A stretch of DNA of 64,000 nucleotides from Liopterus haemorrhoidalis (Eukaryota > Arthropoda > Insecta > Coleoptera > Dytiscidae), in assembly GCA_963971575.1 (NCBI GenBank), contig OZ020612.1, forward strand, positions 34,699,916-34,763,915, in the 5' to 3' direction. Positions 1 to 10,651 of the stretch are shown in pieces. The position numbers and the translations under genes were made by a program. Every line of letters begins with the position of its first letter. Positions within the stretch are counted from its first letter, which is position 1. The notes beneath the pieces are model-generated. The model had not been told where the DNA came from and did no database searches. It saw nothing but the letters and a program-made list of their open reading frames with translations.

Positions 1-805
1 CGAAACAGATATTTTCACTCGATCTTGGAGACCAGACACCATCGTCAAACGACTTGAAAATGCAACTCAAAAAATTATAAAGTTTATGGAGAAATGGAAA
101 ATAAAGTTAAACGAAGCCAAGACTGAAGCCATCTTATTCACGAAAAGAAGACCACAGCGATATAATAATATCCAAATACATGGTGAAAATAATCCTGGTC
201 ACCAACAGTCAAATATCTTGGATTACATATGGACAATAAATTAAATTTCACGCAGCACTGTAAGAAAATATGTCACAGAGCAACAGCAAACATTCCCAGT
301 TTTTAACAGTAGATCCAGATTATCGCAAGAAAACAAAATATTGCTATACAAAGCCATTATCAGACCATCACTTTTATATGCTTCTCCTAGGAGCAATATC
401 GCAGAGTCTAATTATTGTAAAATTCAGGTGGTACAAAATAAGTGCCTCAGGATCGCTAGTAATTACCCAAGGTACAAACGGCTAACGGAGATACATCAAC
501 AGTTGCAACTGGAATTTATAAAGGATTATATTCATAAACTAATCGAAAATTTCTTCTCCAGGTGCCTCAACAACGAAAACCCCTTAATTAGTAAAATAGA
601 TGACTATGAACTTAATGAATTATGTTACAAGAGCAGGGGCCCACGAAACCGGGAAGCCCACCGAGGCCTACATACAAATATTTCCATTCTATTTAAAATG
701 GTAGAGGGCCCATTTCAATTTTACCGCCCAGGGCCCCCCACAACCTTAATCCGCGACTGTACAAGAGCTATAAACAATCTGACAAAACATATCCTATTAT
801 TATGA
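1..805 (+). mobile_element. Jockey-type LINE remnant, 3' part of ORF2 (broken)
   Basis: This is the C-terminal end of a non-LTR retrotransposon reverse transcriptase. From base 5 one frame reads through a segment with KWKIKLNEAKTEAILFTKRR, the 'thumb' region after the RT active site. It hits a stop near 241. The protein continues in another frame from about 341 with LYKAIIRPSLLYASP and VVQNKCLRIASNYPR, both typical of the Jockey/CR1 group, and stops at 805. At least one frameshift separates the halves, so the copy is dead. The N-terminal part lies outside the window. A 100-bp GC-rich stretch near 634-742 looks inserted. Family assignment to the Jockey group is by motif recall; the exact clade is uncertain. 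Confidence 0.8.
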
Positions 806-1375
806 AGGAATCAAGCTAGATTAGTGACAATAAAATGTGAAGTGAGTGAAGCGCATTTAAATATGAATTATTAAAGTGTAGGTTTTGTACAATATTTCTC
901 CTACAAAAAATCTACGTTAATCATTAATTTATAAGTCATGTACAAGTATTTTAATTATTTTAGGATTGTGAGATGGTGTCATCTCGATGCCTACATCACC
1001 AATATTTTTAATTAGTTGTAAACACAGATATTTAATAAATTTGTTTAAAAAAAAAAAGAATAAAGAAAATAATTTAACTAGAATTAAATCTCAAAATCTC
1101 AATTACTCATTTGATTCAGGAAAAGTCATTGGTCAAACCTATTTTTTGTACCACGTTTCTTTAATATACAATTTGTTATGAAAGTATACGAATTTTGAAA
1201 TGTTGACGAATATACACGTATTGAAAATATTGTTATTCTTAGCTACCATGCGTATCTCAAAACTGTCAAAAAAATTATTTACTCAGTCAGCCGCCACACA
1301 ATTTCTCTTACATTTCATCATACATAAAACCAGATTTACTTACTAAAAAAAAAAAAAACAAATATGATTTAGATT
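806..1375. other. AT-rich spacer, no gene seen
   Basis: This stretch follows the Jockey-type remnant and runs to the target site of the RTE-type LINE. It holds A- and T-runs and a short open frame near 987-1181 of low-complexity composition that I do not regard as coding. Bases 1365-1375 (TGATTTAGATT) are one copy of the LINE target-site duplication. Confidence 0.6.
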
Positions 1376-1478
1376 CTTCTTCTTCTGCGGTTTCATTCAA
1401 GGATTGGTTGGCAGCAGCTCTCCACGCGTCTCGATCCTAATCCAGTTTTTTAAGTTGGACGTAAAAGAGGCAGCCTAA

Positions 1479-1910
1479 CTACTCCATTAGCTGTCCAATG
1501 TAGTCCAGTCTGGGTCTACCTCTGCAGTTTGTTCCATCTACTGCGCCCTCCAGTATGGTATTGACTAGTCCTGTGTGTCTGATAATGTGTACGATCCAAG
1601 AATTTCTTCTTTTATTTAGAACTTTCATCAGACACGGTCTCTCTCCAATCCCCCGGAGCACCTCTTCATGTGTGACTCTGTCCACCCAGGGAATCTTGAG
1701 CATTCTTCGGTAACACCACAACTCAAACGACTCCACTTTCGATTTTTCCGTTGCCCCGAGTGTCCAGGTCTCACTGCCGTAAAGCATTACACTCCAAACG
1801 AATGTTTTCACCAGTTGCTTTTTTAGCTCCAAGTAGATATTATTGGAGGTAAAGAGTGTTTTTTTTTTTGTTGAAAACTATCTTGGTCTGAGGGTGTGAG
1901 CGACAAGGAC
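1479..1910 (-). pseudogene. RTE-type reverse transcriptase, C-terminal part
   Basis: The minus-strand frame includes KKQLVKTFVWSVMLYGSETW and ESFELWCYRRMLKIPWVDRV, followed by a GRGRPRL-like basic stretch, the usual C-terminal end of RTE-family reverse transcriptases. The open part runs 1832-1479. Between 1832 and 1910 the sequence still resembles the element but carries a T-run and a stop, so the reading frame was already damaged. It continues the half at 8946-9407 across the LTR insertion. Confidence 0.85.
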
Positions 1911-3430
1911 TGTTATCGCTGATATCTCGCGATCTAGAGGTCGTACCGCGCGCTATCACCCATCGTTGGATTCACCGAGAGATTATCTATCGATCGCGAC
2001 CCGTAAATTAGCCCTAAACTTATATTTAAGAGATTTATAAATAATAGGGTTCATTTTCGCATAACTGGGCGTGGCCTAGTTACCCATTCCACTGAATTCC
2101 GTTCCCTCACTCCATATCAAGAGTATAAAAGAGCGAAGGATTTCAAGCTCAAACAACTGTTCTCCAGTCAACGGTTCATCAAACATCTCTACAAGAAGCC
2201 GACTGCTAGAAAGAATTTATGCACTCACCGACGCTTCACCTCGCTACTCGGCAAAGATCTCGCTATAAGGCAAGAATCGTCGTCCACTTCACCCACCTCG
2301 CTATACGGCAAGGGTTCCGACAGTCTCTATACGGCTACTGAACCCATCCTAGCCCGCTATCCTATTTCTTACCTCTCAGACCACTACGGCTCAACGCTGG
2401 CTGGACGAAGAGGGAAGCCTTCCAGGCGCCGCAACCAACTGCATATCGCGTACCGTCGCCGCCTGAGAAGTATCAACATCGAGAGACCATACCACAGCGT
2501 TCCGAGGACCATCCAACAACAGCTCACCTCCAGAAAAGACCCCAGAGCCCGCATCTTCACATCACGGCCGCCTGCTAAACGGCCGACACCATTCACCAGC
2601 ACCGCCAGCTGCGTCACCGTCCAGCCTCCCAGGGCAACAGTCATCTGCACGGCACCGAAGGCGCTACTGCACGCGCTGCCATCGCTGAGACCGACTTCTG
2701 CCGTTCCTGCTGCCAGGCCCCGCCGCACGCAACGCGGCCCGTGGCCCCCATTCCGACAGCAGTCCGCACCGCAGCAGTTCCGACTACAGTCGACCCCACC
2801 GCTCGGGTCCACAGTCGCACCAAGCCACCAACAGGACGCCGTGCCAGCATCATCAACGCGGTCACCAATCCAACCACACGACCACGCTTCTCACCGAGGA
2901 CAGGTGTCAGACCACCGACTAGACCCTACTGCGGGCCACTCACCGGCCTAGCTGTCACCAACGCTAAGAAGACCGCGGCGCTGCCACTAAAGACCACACA
3001 GACGCTGCAGTTCCGTTCAACAACCCCCAGCGTAGCCAGCCTCGTGAGAGCTCGCTGCCAAGAGTTATTCAACACGGACACACCACCATTCACACCAGCT
3101 GCACGCCGTGTACGGTCTATCTCTCCTACACCCACCTCCTATCACAATACTCCGGCGCTGCCACCAAAAATCGTCTCTCGCATCCCGCCATATTCAACGG
3201 AGAGGAAGCATCCAGGACCAGGGAATCCGGACCGCTACTCCAACCTACAGAAGGAGATCCTCGAGCTGTTTGGACCACTGACACCGTCACCACCGTCGGC
3301 CAAGCATCAATCATCAGCTGCTCGTATCCGGACGGGTCCCCCACGACCCAGCTCTCCGGCTAGTTAGGCATCATTTGTCCAGGGTTAGTGACCTGCGGAC
3401 CTCCTCCGAGGGACATTACCTCCTGCAACA
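1911..3430 (+). repeat. 5' LTR
   Basis: This 1520-bp repeat matches 7330-8945 almost throughout. Compared with the 3' LTR it has about 237 extra bases near 2205-2441 and lacks about 350 bases that the 3' copy holds near 8488-8840. It ends CA at 3430, directly before the primer-binding site. The open frames on both strands within it (for example 2741-3367) exist in both LTRs, match nothing I know, and are probably by-products of GC-rich composition. Confidence 0.92.
2124..2130 (+). promoter_or_regulatory. TATA box of the 5' LTR
   Basis: The sequence TATAAAA occurs about 214 bases inside the LTR and is conserved in the 3' LTR at 7543-7549. Position and conservation fit the element's own RNA polymerase II promoter, which would define the U3/R boundary roughly 30 bases downstream. 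Confidence 0.6.
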
Positions 3431-3434
3431 AATT

Positions 3435-3452
3435 TGGCGCGGCCAACGTGGG
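3435..3452 (+). other. Primer-binding site
   Basis: TGGCGCGGCCAACGTGGG begins four bases after the 5' LTR. TGG followed by GC-rich sequence is the complement of a tRNA 3' end (CCA) and is the normal position of the minus-strand primer site in Ty3/gypsy elements. I cannot name the tRNA with confidence. Confidence 0.65.
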
Positions 3453-3673
3453 GCTGCCGCCGTTTTTGTACCCACGTCTGCGAATTTGGCTTCGCAACTT
3501 GGGGTTTTTGTGCCTTTATATAGTAGGCACCGCTTCGTCTTCATATAGTAGGCGCAATTCTGCACGTGGGGCTGCCTTTTCTCGTTTTGACTACGGTCCC
3601 CATTGTTTCACTCGTAGCCTGGGGCCCTGTGCCTACGTGTCCAAGTTCGAATCTTGGAATTAAATCCAATAAA

Positions 3674-4477
3674 ATGCCTTCTAAACGACCTACCAAGCGC
3701 CAGGCTAGACTGGAGGAGGCCGAGCGCCTCTCCGGTACCAATTCAACCACTAACAACGGTTCCCCAGACCGCAGTGCGGTACAAAAACTGGTCAGAATCT
3801 TACGGGACGGACTGACCAGCACAGCTGAGTCTCGTTGGCGCCCACCGATCATCAACCCCCCCCCCCCCAAATTCTCGGGTAGGTTGCACGAGGATCCCGC
3901 GCGATTCATCTCTAAACTTGAAGGGTACCTTCGTGAATCCAGCGTAGTAAAGGAGGACTACCTGGAGGACATTCCCGAACGTCTCACTGGAGAAGCGAGA
4001 CGCTGGTTCGAACCCCTTTCGAACTTATCCATGGAATGGGACACTATCAAGCGACGTTTCATGGACTGCTTCAACGGTGCAGACGCTAGAGCGCGTCTTA
4101 ATATATCGCTCCTGACCAATCCACAAGGCCCCCGTGATCCCGGCCGGGACTTTGTGGCGCGTAAAATGACACTCGCACACCGTGGTACGTCGACAGAGTC
4201 CGACTTGTTACAGGCAACCATCAGCCTCATGAGGCCGGATTACCGGTTTGCGCTCGCGCAGCGCACCATCAAGTCTTTTGATGACCTACTCGACCTCGTT
4301 ACGATATTAGACGAGTCGCAGCAGTACCACCGTACTCATGCTCAGTCATCGCTAGCATACTCTTCAGCATACGCGCCTTCATCACAGCGCGCGCCTGCTC
4401 CATATCATGGTCCACAACCCACACGCGTGACATCGAACGCATACGTGCCGCCGCCCGCGCGTGCACAATACTCCTAA
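3674..4477 (+). pseudogene. Gag of the LTR retrotransposon, N-terminal 267 residues
   Basis: The first suitable ATG after the leader opens a frame beginning MPSKRPTKRQARLEEAERLS. A Retrotrans_gag-like core follows, with PPKFSGRLHEDPARFISKLE and LTGEARRWFEPLSNLSMEWD, the hallmark of Ty3/gypsy capsid proteins. The frame stops at 4477. In another frame Gag continues to about 4650, where CRTCNGDHW...ADC gives a CCHC zinc knuckle interrupted by a stop. An upstream in-frame ATG at 3566 exists but lies in the untranslated leader, so I prefer 3674. Confidence 0.85.
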
Positions 4478-4631
4478 GCCGCGGCTCATCAAACACGCGC
4501 ACCTACCTCTCCTTCTTCGCCGCCACAGGCGCGCACTCAATATTCGCATAATAATAACCAATCTTCGCAACCGAGAGCGAATTACTCGCAATCCAGACCT
4601 GCCAAACCACCATATCCTTGCAGGACCTGCA

Positions 4632-5206
4632 ATGGGGATCATTGGTAGGCCGACTGCATCGTCGCATCACGTCCTTACTGGCGTCGTACTGCCAACAATC
4701 AACGTAGAAATTAATGGGCAGGAACATCAAACATTGTTAGACACGGCAGCAGCATACAAATGTTTAAACGCCGAAATCGCTGAGACAAGGAGCGAGCCAC
4801 AGAGAACTATACCACTGACTGCGGCTGGCCACGACATGAAGGTCTGCGGGTAGGAAACCGCGCAGGTCGTGGTAGATGGACAAGCCAGCCAAGCGAAGTT
4901 TGTAGTATGTGAGAACCTACGAGTGGATTGCATACTGGGCTATCCGTGGTTGACGGAACAGCAAGCCACGCTGGACATAGGCCGCAGATGCATGCACTTT
5001 GGCAATGGACAGCGCCATACAGTATTTTGGATTACATCCGAAGCTTCACAAACTATGAGAAATACGAGTCCGGTAATAGACATCGACCAGCTAGACCACG
5101 GTTTTACCGATGACCTGACGGAAGGTTTCAGAAAACTCTTTCAACGCTTCCCGGCGGTGACAGATAGTCACCGTCACCACACAGGAACAAAAACCGTACA
5201 GCACAG
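4632..5206 (+). pseudogene. Retropepsin-type protease remnant of pol
   Basis: Two open stretches (to 4853, then 4869-5279 region) encode a retroviral-type aspartic protease. The catalytic motif reads LLDTAA where DTGA or DSGA is usual, and ILGYPWL marks the second hairpin. An in-frame stop at 4851-4853 breaks it. After the protease the sequence reaches FRKLFQRFPAVTDSHRHHTG, the linker that precedes reverse transcriptase, and then jumps to the RNase H region. Confidence 0.8.
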
Positions 5207-5934
5207 TCAAAGCCGCGTTCAAGAAGCCGCTGCAACTACACCGACCATCGGCCGAATTACCTTACACTCTACAGACTGATGCGAGCGGACACGGTCTCGG
5301 AGCAGTACTGTTCCAACAAGAAGGAGACCGGCGCCGGATAATCAGTTACGCAAGCGTACGACTTAACTCCACAGAGAAAAAGTACCACATAAACGAACAG
5401 GAATGCCTAGCATTAGTGTGGGCAGTCAAGAGATACCGGCCACTCCTGGACGGGAGGCGCTTTACAGTAATCACTGACTCCACCGCCCTAACTTGGCTCC
5501 ACAAGTTCAAGGAAAGCAAAGCGAAACTCCTGCGAAGGGCGTTGCTCTTACAGGAATTCGATTTTCAAATACAACACTGTGCAGGGAAGGATAACGAGCT
5601 GGCAGACGCTTTATCACGACAACCTGACAATGCCGAACCTATCCCAGAGGAGGATATAAACCGCATGGTGCCACCAGAGCGTGGACACAGCAACATACTA
5701 CTCGGAGAGACGCCTCTCCCGGAGCAAGTGCAGGCGAGTCAGGCTCTGGACGAGCAGACTCAGGAATGCCTGGAAAGACTCCGAGATCCGCCGAACCCGG
5801 ATAACGCTATGTTTTACGAAGGACTGATAGAGAGGGATGGATGCGTGTGGTTCACAGCACCTCCTGGCACTAATCCACAACTTTTCGTACCAGAAGACGT
5901 TGCGTGCGAAAGTAATGGCCGCTCACCACGATGA
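5207..5934 (+). pseudogene. Pol RNase H region; RT core deleted
   Basis: From about 5207 the frame reads AAFKKPLQLHRPSAELPYTL and TDASGHGLGAVLFQQEGD, the start of the Ty3/gypsy RNase H domain (catalytic D of TDAS). It goes on through YHINEQECLALVWAVKRYRP and AGKDNELADALSRQ to the integrase linker. The whole RT fingers/palm block with its YIDD-type motif, several hundred bases in relatives, is absent between 5200 and 5210. The join looks like a clean deletion. A one-base insertion near 5909 ends the frame at 5934. Confidence 0.85.
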
Positions 5935-7031
5935 CGTGGGACATCCTGGACGGGATGAGACACACCGCGCCATCACTCAAGAGATATTTATGGCCTGATA
6001 TGAAGAAGCATATTCGACAATATGTACAACGTTGCATGGTATGTGCAACCAACAAACCAGGCGCAGTGAGGACTGCCGCCCCATTAAAGCCACGCGTCCC
6101 ATTCGCGCCACGGCATACCGTCTCAGTGGACCTCATGGGGCCCTATCCCAAAACGGCCTCAGGCAGGACCCACATCCTCCTCTGTTACTGATACATTCAG
6201 CAAGTGAGTGGAAGCGTTCCCTACAGGAGAACCACGCTCACACATACTTATAAAACTAATAGAAGAAACGTGTTTGACCGATTTGGTTACCCACAGGTTG
6301 TTCTCTCGGACAACGGGCCACAATTCACCAGCTTCAGGTGGAAACGAGCCTGCCGCAGATGGGGTGCTACAGTCCACTATACAGACATTTATCACCCGCG
6401 GGCAAATCCGGTAGAAAGGAGAAACCAAGAAATCAAAAAAGGTCTACGTATGCGTATGCAGGGACAGCCGCATACAAAATGGGCTCTGCATCTACCCGCA
6501 GTATTGAGAGATCTGCGGACAAGAAGAAACGCAGCAACCGGCTGCTCCCCCAGCTTAGCGCTTCTCGGATACGAGTTGCCACTGCCAGGCGACCGTTTCC
6601 TCCAGCGACAAGATCAATCACAGAATCTACAAGAAGGGCGCGAAGAGCGCCTAGAAGACATCAGAGCGCATACCTTGCGCTACCAGACACGCTACGCCGG
6701 AGGCGAAGCACAAGAGCATCACAATATCGGAGAGCCAGTTATGGTACGGGCTCATCCGCAATCAGACGCAAAAAGAAACCTCCATGCTGGTTTCCATCCA
6801 AAATGGCTCGGCCCCTACAACATAAGAGAGCTGCATTCAGGACGGGTCTACACAGTAGATAGGGATGGAACTCCCGTCCGTGTTCCAGCCTATGATATAA
6901 AGCCCGCTCCGCGACCATGTTCTCCAGAGGACCAGCCCCGAACACCCTTGTCCACGATCGAAGAGGAACCCTCTCCTGATGACGAGCCAGTCGCCCCGTC
7001 ACCAACACCAGGGCCCTCTACCAGTACGTGA
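5910..7031 (+). pseudogene. Pol integrase, frameshifted
   Basis: Integrase is spread over three frames. The HHCC zinc domain is visible as HHDDVGHPGR and CMVCATN; the catalytic core shows SVDLMGPYPKTASGRTHILL, VVLSDNGPQFTS and NPVERRNQEIKKGL, covering the D, D and E positions. The longest open stretch is 6204-7031. The C-terminal part includes GFHPKWLGPYNI (a chromodomain-free, GPF/Y-like end) and an acidic, proline-rich tail ending PGPSTST. Frame breaks lie near 5910, 5985 and 6190. It is the last pol domain before the polypurine tract. Confidence 0.88.
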
Positions 7032-7318
7032 CAACATGCCCCACTCACCCCCATGGACACTACAGTGCCGACCCTTGTGTGAGTGCAAAACAATTAAAAA
7101 AAAACTTTCCCCAAAAGGACATTTACCCCTAAAACAGTAGTGAAAAGGACACTTTATAAACAATCTCCCCAAAGACATTATTTAAACATAAGTGAAGTGA
7201 AGTGAACTATGACACTCTTCATAAACATTGTATACGTACTATTGCATTCATGTTAAAATTGTTATTAGTTTTAAGCAATGCTCGTATACGGGTCACGACG
7301 ATGGATAAGTCTCTCGAC

Positions 7319-7328
7319 GGGGAGGAAC
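7319..7328 (+). other. Polypurine tract
   Basis: GGGGAGGAAC, one base before the 3' LTR, is a purine run in the place where plus-strand DNA synthesis is primed in LTR retrotransposons. Confidence 0.55.
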
Positions 7329-7329
7329 T

Positions 7330-8945
7330 TGTTATCGCTGATATCTCGCGATCTAGAGGTCGTACCGCGCGCTATCACCCATCGTTGGATTCACCGAGAG
7401 ATTATCTATCGATCGCGACCCGTAAATCAGCCCTAAACTTATATTTAAGAGATTTATAAATAATAGGGTTCATTTTCGCATAACTAGGCGTGGCCTAGTT
7501 ACCCATTACACTGAATGCCGTTCCCTCACTCCAAATCAAGAGTATAAAAGAGCGAAGGATTTCAAGCTCAAACAACTGTTCTCCAGTCAACGGTTCATCA
7601 AACATCTCTACAAGAAGCCGACTGCAGATCGCGTACCGTCGCCGCCTGAGAAGTATCGACATCGAGAGACCATACCACAGCGTTCCGAGGACCATCCAAC
7701 AACAGCTCACCGCCAGAGGAGACCCCAAAGCCCGCATCTTCACATCACGGCCGCCTGCTAAAGGCCAACACCACTCACCAGCACCGCCAGCTGCGTCACC
7801 GTCCAGCCTCCCAGGGCAACAGTCATCTGCACGGCACCGAAGGCGCTACTGCACGCGCTGCCATCGCTGAGACCGAGTTCTGCCGTCCCTGCTGCCAGGC
7901 CCCGACTGCGCGCAACGCGGCCCGTGGCCCCCATTCCGACAGCAGTCCGCACCGCAGTAGTTCCGACTACAGTCGACCCCACCGCTCGGGTCCACAGTCG
8001 CACCAAGCCACCAACAGGACGCCGTGCCAGCATCATCAACGCGGTCACCAATCCAACCACACGACCAAGTTTCTCACCGAGGACAGCTGCCAGACCACCG
8101 ACTAGACCCTACTGCGGGCCACTCACCGGCCTAGCTGTCACCAACGCTAAGAAGACCGCGGCGCTGCCACCAAAGACCACACAGACGCTGCAGTTCCGTT
8201 CAACAACCCCCAGCGTAGCCAGCCTCGTGAGAGCTCGCTGCCAAGAGTTATTCAACACGGACACACCGCCATTCACACCAGCTGCACGCCGTGTACGGTC
8301 TATCCCTCCTACACCCACCTCCTATCACAATACTCCGGCGCTGCCACCAAAAATCGTCTCTCGCATCCCGCCATATTCAACGAAGAGGAAGCATCCAGGA
8401 CCAGGGAACCTGCAGAAGGAGATCCTCGAGCTGTTTTGACCACTGACACCGTCACCACCGTCGGCCAAGCATCAATCATCAGCTGCTCAGACACCATCAC
8501 CAACTGCTTCGTGGACGCTGTCTCCCATCCTTACTCCTACATTTCTAGTAACTCCAGACCTCCGCACGATTCAAGGTCCAACCCCAAAGGCGCGCCCCGT
8601 AGTATCCAGGAGACGCCTGGACTTTTGAATCCCCCTACGTCCTATCGCATCATTCCTAATTTTCTTATGTTTGTACAGATCATATTTTTGTATCATGTCA
8701 CGCTCTTCAAGCGATTGTATCGTATTTTGTTTAATCTAGTTATTTCAATAAATGATTAATTCAGGATTGTTGTATCTCTTCAACGACACTCTGGGGCACC
8801 CCACATTCTATTTCAGGCTTATTTCTCACACTCTCATCGTACCCGGACGGGTTCCCCACGACCCAGCTCTCCGGCTAGTTAGGCATCATTTGTCCAGGGA
8901 TAGTGACCTGCGGACCTCCTCCGAGGGACATTACCTCCTGCAACA
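7330..8945 (+). repeat. 3' LTR
   Basis: This 1616-bp repeat pairs with 1911-3430. It holds the TATA box at 7543-7549 and an AATAAA at 8747-8752 that would serve as polyadenylation signal; that part is missing from the 5' copy. Base differences between the LTRs are few outside the two large indels, suggesting a fairly recent insertion followed by deletions or recombination with other copies. Confidence 0.92.
8747..8752 (+). terminator. Polyadenylation signal in the 3' LTR
   Basis: AATAAA within a T-rich region of the 3' LTR, about 190 bases before the LTR end. It lies in the block that has been lost from the 5' LTR. Confidence 0.5.
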
Positions 8946-9423
8946 GGACCTTCTTGCTTCGTCCATCGGATGTGATTTTGCTTCCAAGATACACAAAGTC
9001 GTCAACATTCTCCAGTGGCACTCCTCTTATAGTCAATTCAGCCCGCGTATCTTGTCTGTTCACTACCATCACTTTTGTTTTGCTTTTATTTAGTCTTAGG
9101 TTGTACAAGGTGCATGCTACCGACTCCATCATTCCCAATATTTCCAATAGTTCATGTCAATTTTCCTTCCTTTTACCTTTTCATCTGCATTGTGTTCTAG
9201 CCTCTCTCTTATGTGGTCCATAGCCATCTGGATGTAGACGTTAAAGAGAGCTGGTGACATGGAGAAGCCCTGTCGCACTCCTTGCCTGCTGTCCGCTTCC
9301 TTTTCATGTTCTCCACATCTTACCACTGCCGTCTCTTCCTTGTACAAACCCCATATCACTCTACTCTCTTTGTACGTTACTCCCGCCTTTTTTACCACCC
9401 GAAACAACTCTGACCTAGAACTC
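8946..9423 (-). pseudogene. RTE-type reverse transcriptase, central part
   Basis: On the minus strand the frame 9407-9129 contains KKAGVTYKESRVIWGLYKEE and GVRQGFSMSPALFNVYI (RT motif with RQG..SP). A second frame then reads LRLNKSKTKVMVVNRQ and LENVDDFVYLGSKITSDG. The block between them, which should carry the FADD catalytic motif, is deleted, so the enzyme was already dead. It is continued by 1479-1910 after removal of the LTR element. Confidence 0.88.
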
Positions 9424-9434
9424 TGATTTAGATT

Positions 9435-9763
9435 ATTATAATGTTAATTTCTTATGATGTATCAATAATATGTTAATAAAAAACGAGTTCATAAAATTTT
9501 GTACATTATACATGCTATATTACCCTGGCATCACGACAAGCCTGTCTTATTAATGCCAGCGTAATACAAATAATTTCATAAAATAAAATTGTATTCCTAT
9601 ATAACTTGTCTTATAATAACTGCAATATGTAAATTCAGTAATTCTTAGACTGATATAGAGCTAGAATTTTTAATTTAAGTACATTTATTTACGGTTGATA
9701 ATTTTATGTTTTATATTTTTCGTACATTACTGTAATTGGTATAGGAAATAAATGAATTATTAT
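9435..9763. other. AT-rich spacer, no gene seen
   Basis: Between the RTE-type LINE and the next LINE fragment I see only AT-rich sequence without long frames or repeats. Confidence 0.5.
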
Positions 9764-9985
9764 TTGGGGTTTACCAGGTCTTGACAAGCATCCACTAATC
9801 ACAAACTTCAGCAACCTTTTGGGCCGCGTCCAGCAAACTCTGGCGATATACAGACGCGGAACATGCGCCAAATCCAGTGCCCTCACAATGCCGACTGACC
9901 TGAGCAACACTACTTTCTGCATCCTGCAGATCAAAGAGGTGGCAGAAGATCTGCTGGCGGGAATGGACTCGATATCCCGTCGATA
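9764..9985 (-). pseudogene. 3' end of an R2/NeSL-like LINE
   Basis: The minus strand encodes CRMQKVVLLRSVGIVRALDL, the C-terminal end also expected for the decayed LINE at 53.9-57.1 kb. The following 3' flank (CTTGTCAAGACCTGGTAAAC on the minus strand) has a near-identical counterpart at 63283-63346. This looks like a heavily 5'-truncated insertion of the same family. Confidence 0.6.
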
Positions 9986-10057
9986 GGATTATTATTATTA
10001 CTAGTACTATTATAATAAGGTCCCATTGGATATTGGAGTATGGTAAATGCTCTTCCC

Positions 10058-10436
10058 ACGAGAACTGGCCAGAGACGTCACATGAACAGAAACTAGAATA
10101 CGTACAGTCCAGGCGCGCACACCAGGGGTTGGTCCTCGGGTCTAGACCCCCCCCCCCCCCCAGGAATGAAAAAATCATATACTTGTACTAAAATTACCTT
10201 TTTTAAATAATAATAATAATAATTATTTTAATAATAATTAAATTATAATCAAAATTAAAATATATATGAGCCAATTCCTCTCCGTAAAAAAACAAAACAA
10301 TATATTTGTATTATTTTAAGGATATTTTTTCGAAATGGACACCCCAGATTAACCATCTGTGTGCGCGCCTGGTACAGTCGCTTCGTTTCTAAGCAACGGA
10401 CGTTGAACCTTCAGCAAGTCAAATTTCTAAGAAAAA
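10058..10436 (+). repeat. Interspersed repeat, copy 1 (split by a MITE)
   Basis: Bases 10058-10109 and 10372-10436 together match 24048-24150 in ERP44 intron 3 (shared words include GACGTCACATG and CTAAGCAACGGACGT). The two halves are separated by a MITE with an 8-bp duplication. The repeat itself is unclassified. Confidence 0.7.
10110..10371. mobile_element. hAT-type MITE, 262 bp
   Basis: The ends are perfect 13-bp inverted repeats, CAGGCGCGCACAC and its complement. An 8-bp duplication GTACAGTC flanks the element at 10102-10109 and 10372-10379. Both features define a hAT-superfamily non-autonomous element. It contains a 14-15 base C-run near 10147 and no open frame. Confidence 0.9.
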
Positions 10437-10651
10437 TGAAGAACTTCAAGGACCTGAAACTGAACCAGAACCCGAACCGAACACCCGAAAAATCCTGATT
10501 TTTTCATTAACCTGAACTTGAATCGAACTATTATATTTCAAGGTCAATGAACCAGGACTTAAACCCGAACTTTTTATTACTAACCGGTATTTCGGTAACC
10601 ATTTATTTTAATTTTAAAATTATTGTATACATTCGTTTTTTTTTTTTATAA

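Larger units (their letters stand above)
1911..8945 (+). mobile_element. Ty3/gypsy-type LTR retrotransposon, defective
   Basis: A 7035-bp element with long terminal repeats at 1911-3430 and 7330-8945, each starting TGTTATCGCTG and ending CTGCAACA. The 4-bp direct repeat GGAC lies just outside both ends (1907-1910 and 8946-8949). Internal order is primer site, gag, protease, RNase H, integrase, polypurine tract, the Ty3/gypsy order. The catalytic reverse transcriptase core is missing, and pol is broken by several stops and frameshifts, so this copy cannot move by itself. Its GC content is clearly higher than that of the surrounding DNA. It sits inside the RTE-type LINE and is therefore the younger of the two. 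Confidence 0.93.
1376..9423 (-). mobile_element. RTE-type LINE, 5'-truncated, split by an LTR element
   Basis: An RTE/BovB-like LINE runs on the minus strand from 9423 to 1376, interrupted at 1911-8945 by an LTR retrotransposon. The 11-bp direct repeat TGATTTAGATT at 1365-1375 and 9424-9434 flanks the whole composite, as expected for a target-site duplication. The 3' end is a short (AAG)n run next to the duplication, typical of RTE-like elements, which lack a long poly(A) tail. The 5' end is truncated inside the RT domain. Removing the LTR element brings the two RT halves together at ...SDGRSKKVL, which confirms one original copy. Confidence 0.85.

Noticed and set aside
2741..3367. Long GC-rich open frame in the 5' LTR, with a counterpart in the 3' LTR
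   Set aside because: It lies within the LTR, has proline/threonine-rich low-complexity composition, and overlapping frames are open on the other strand too. The LTR indels do not respect it.
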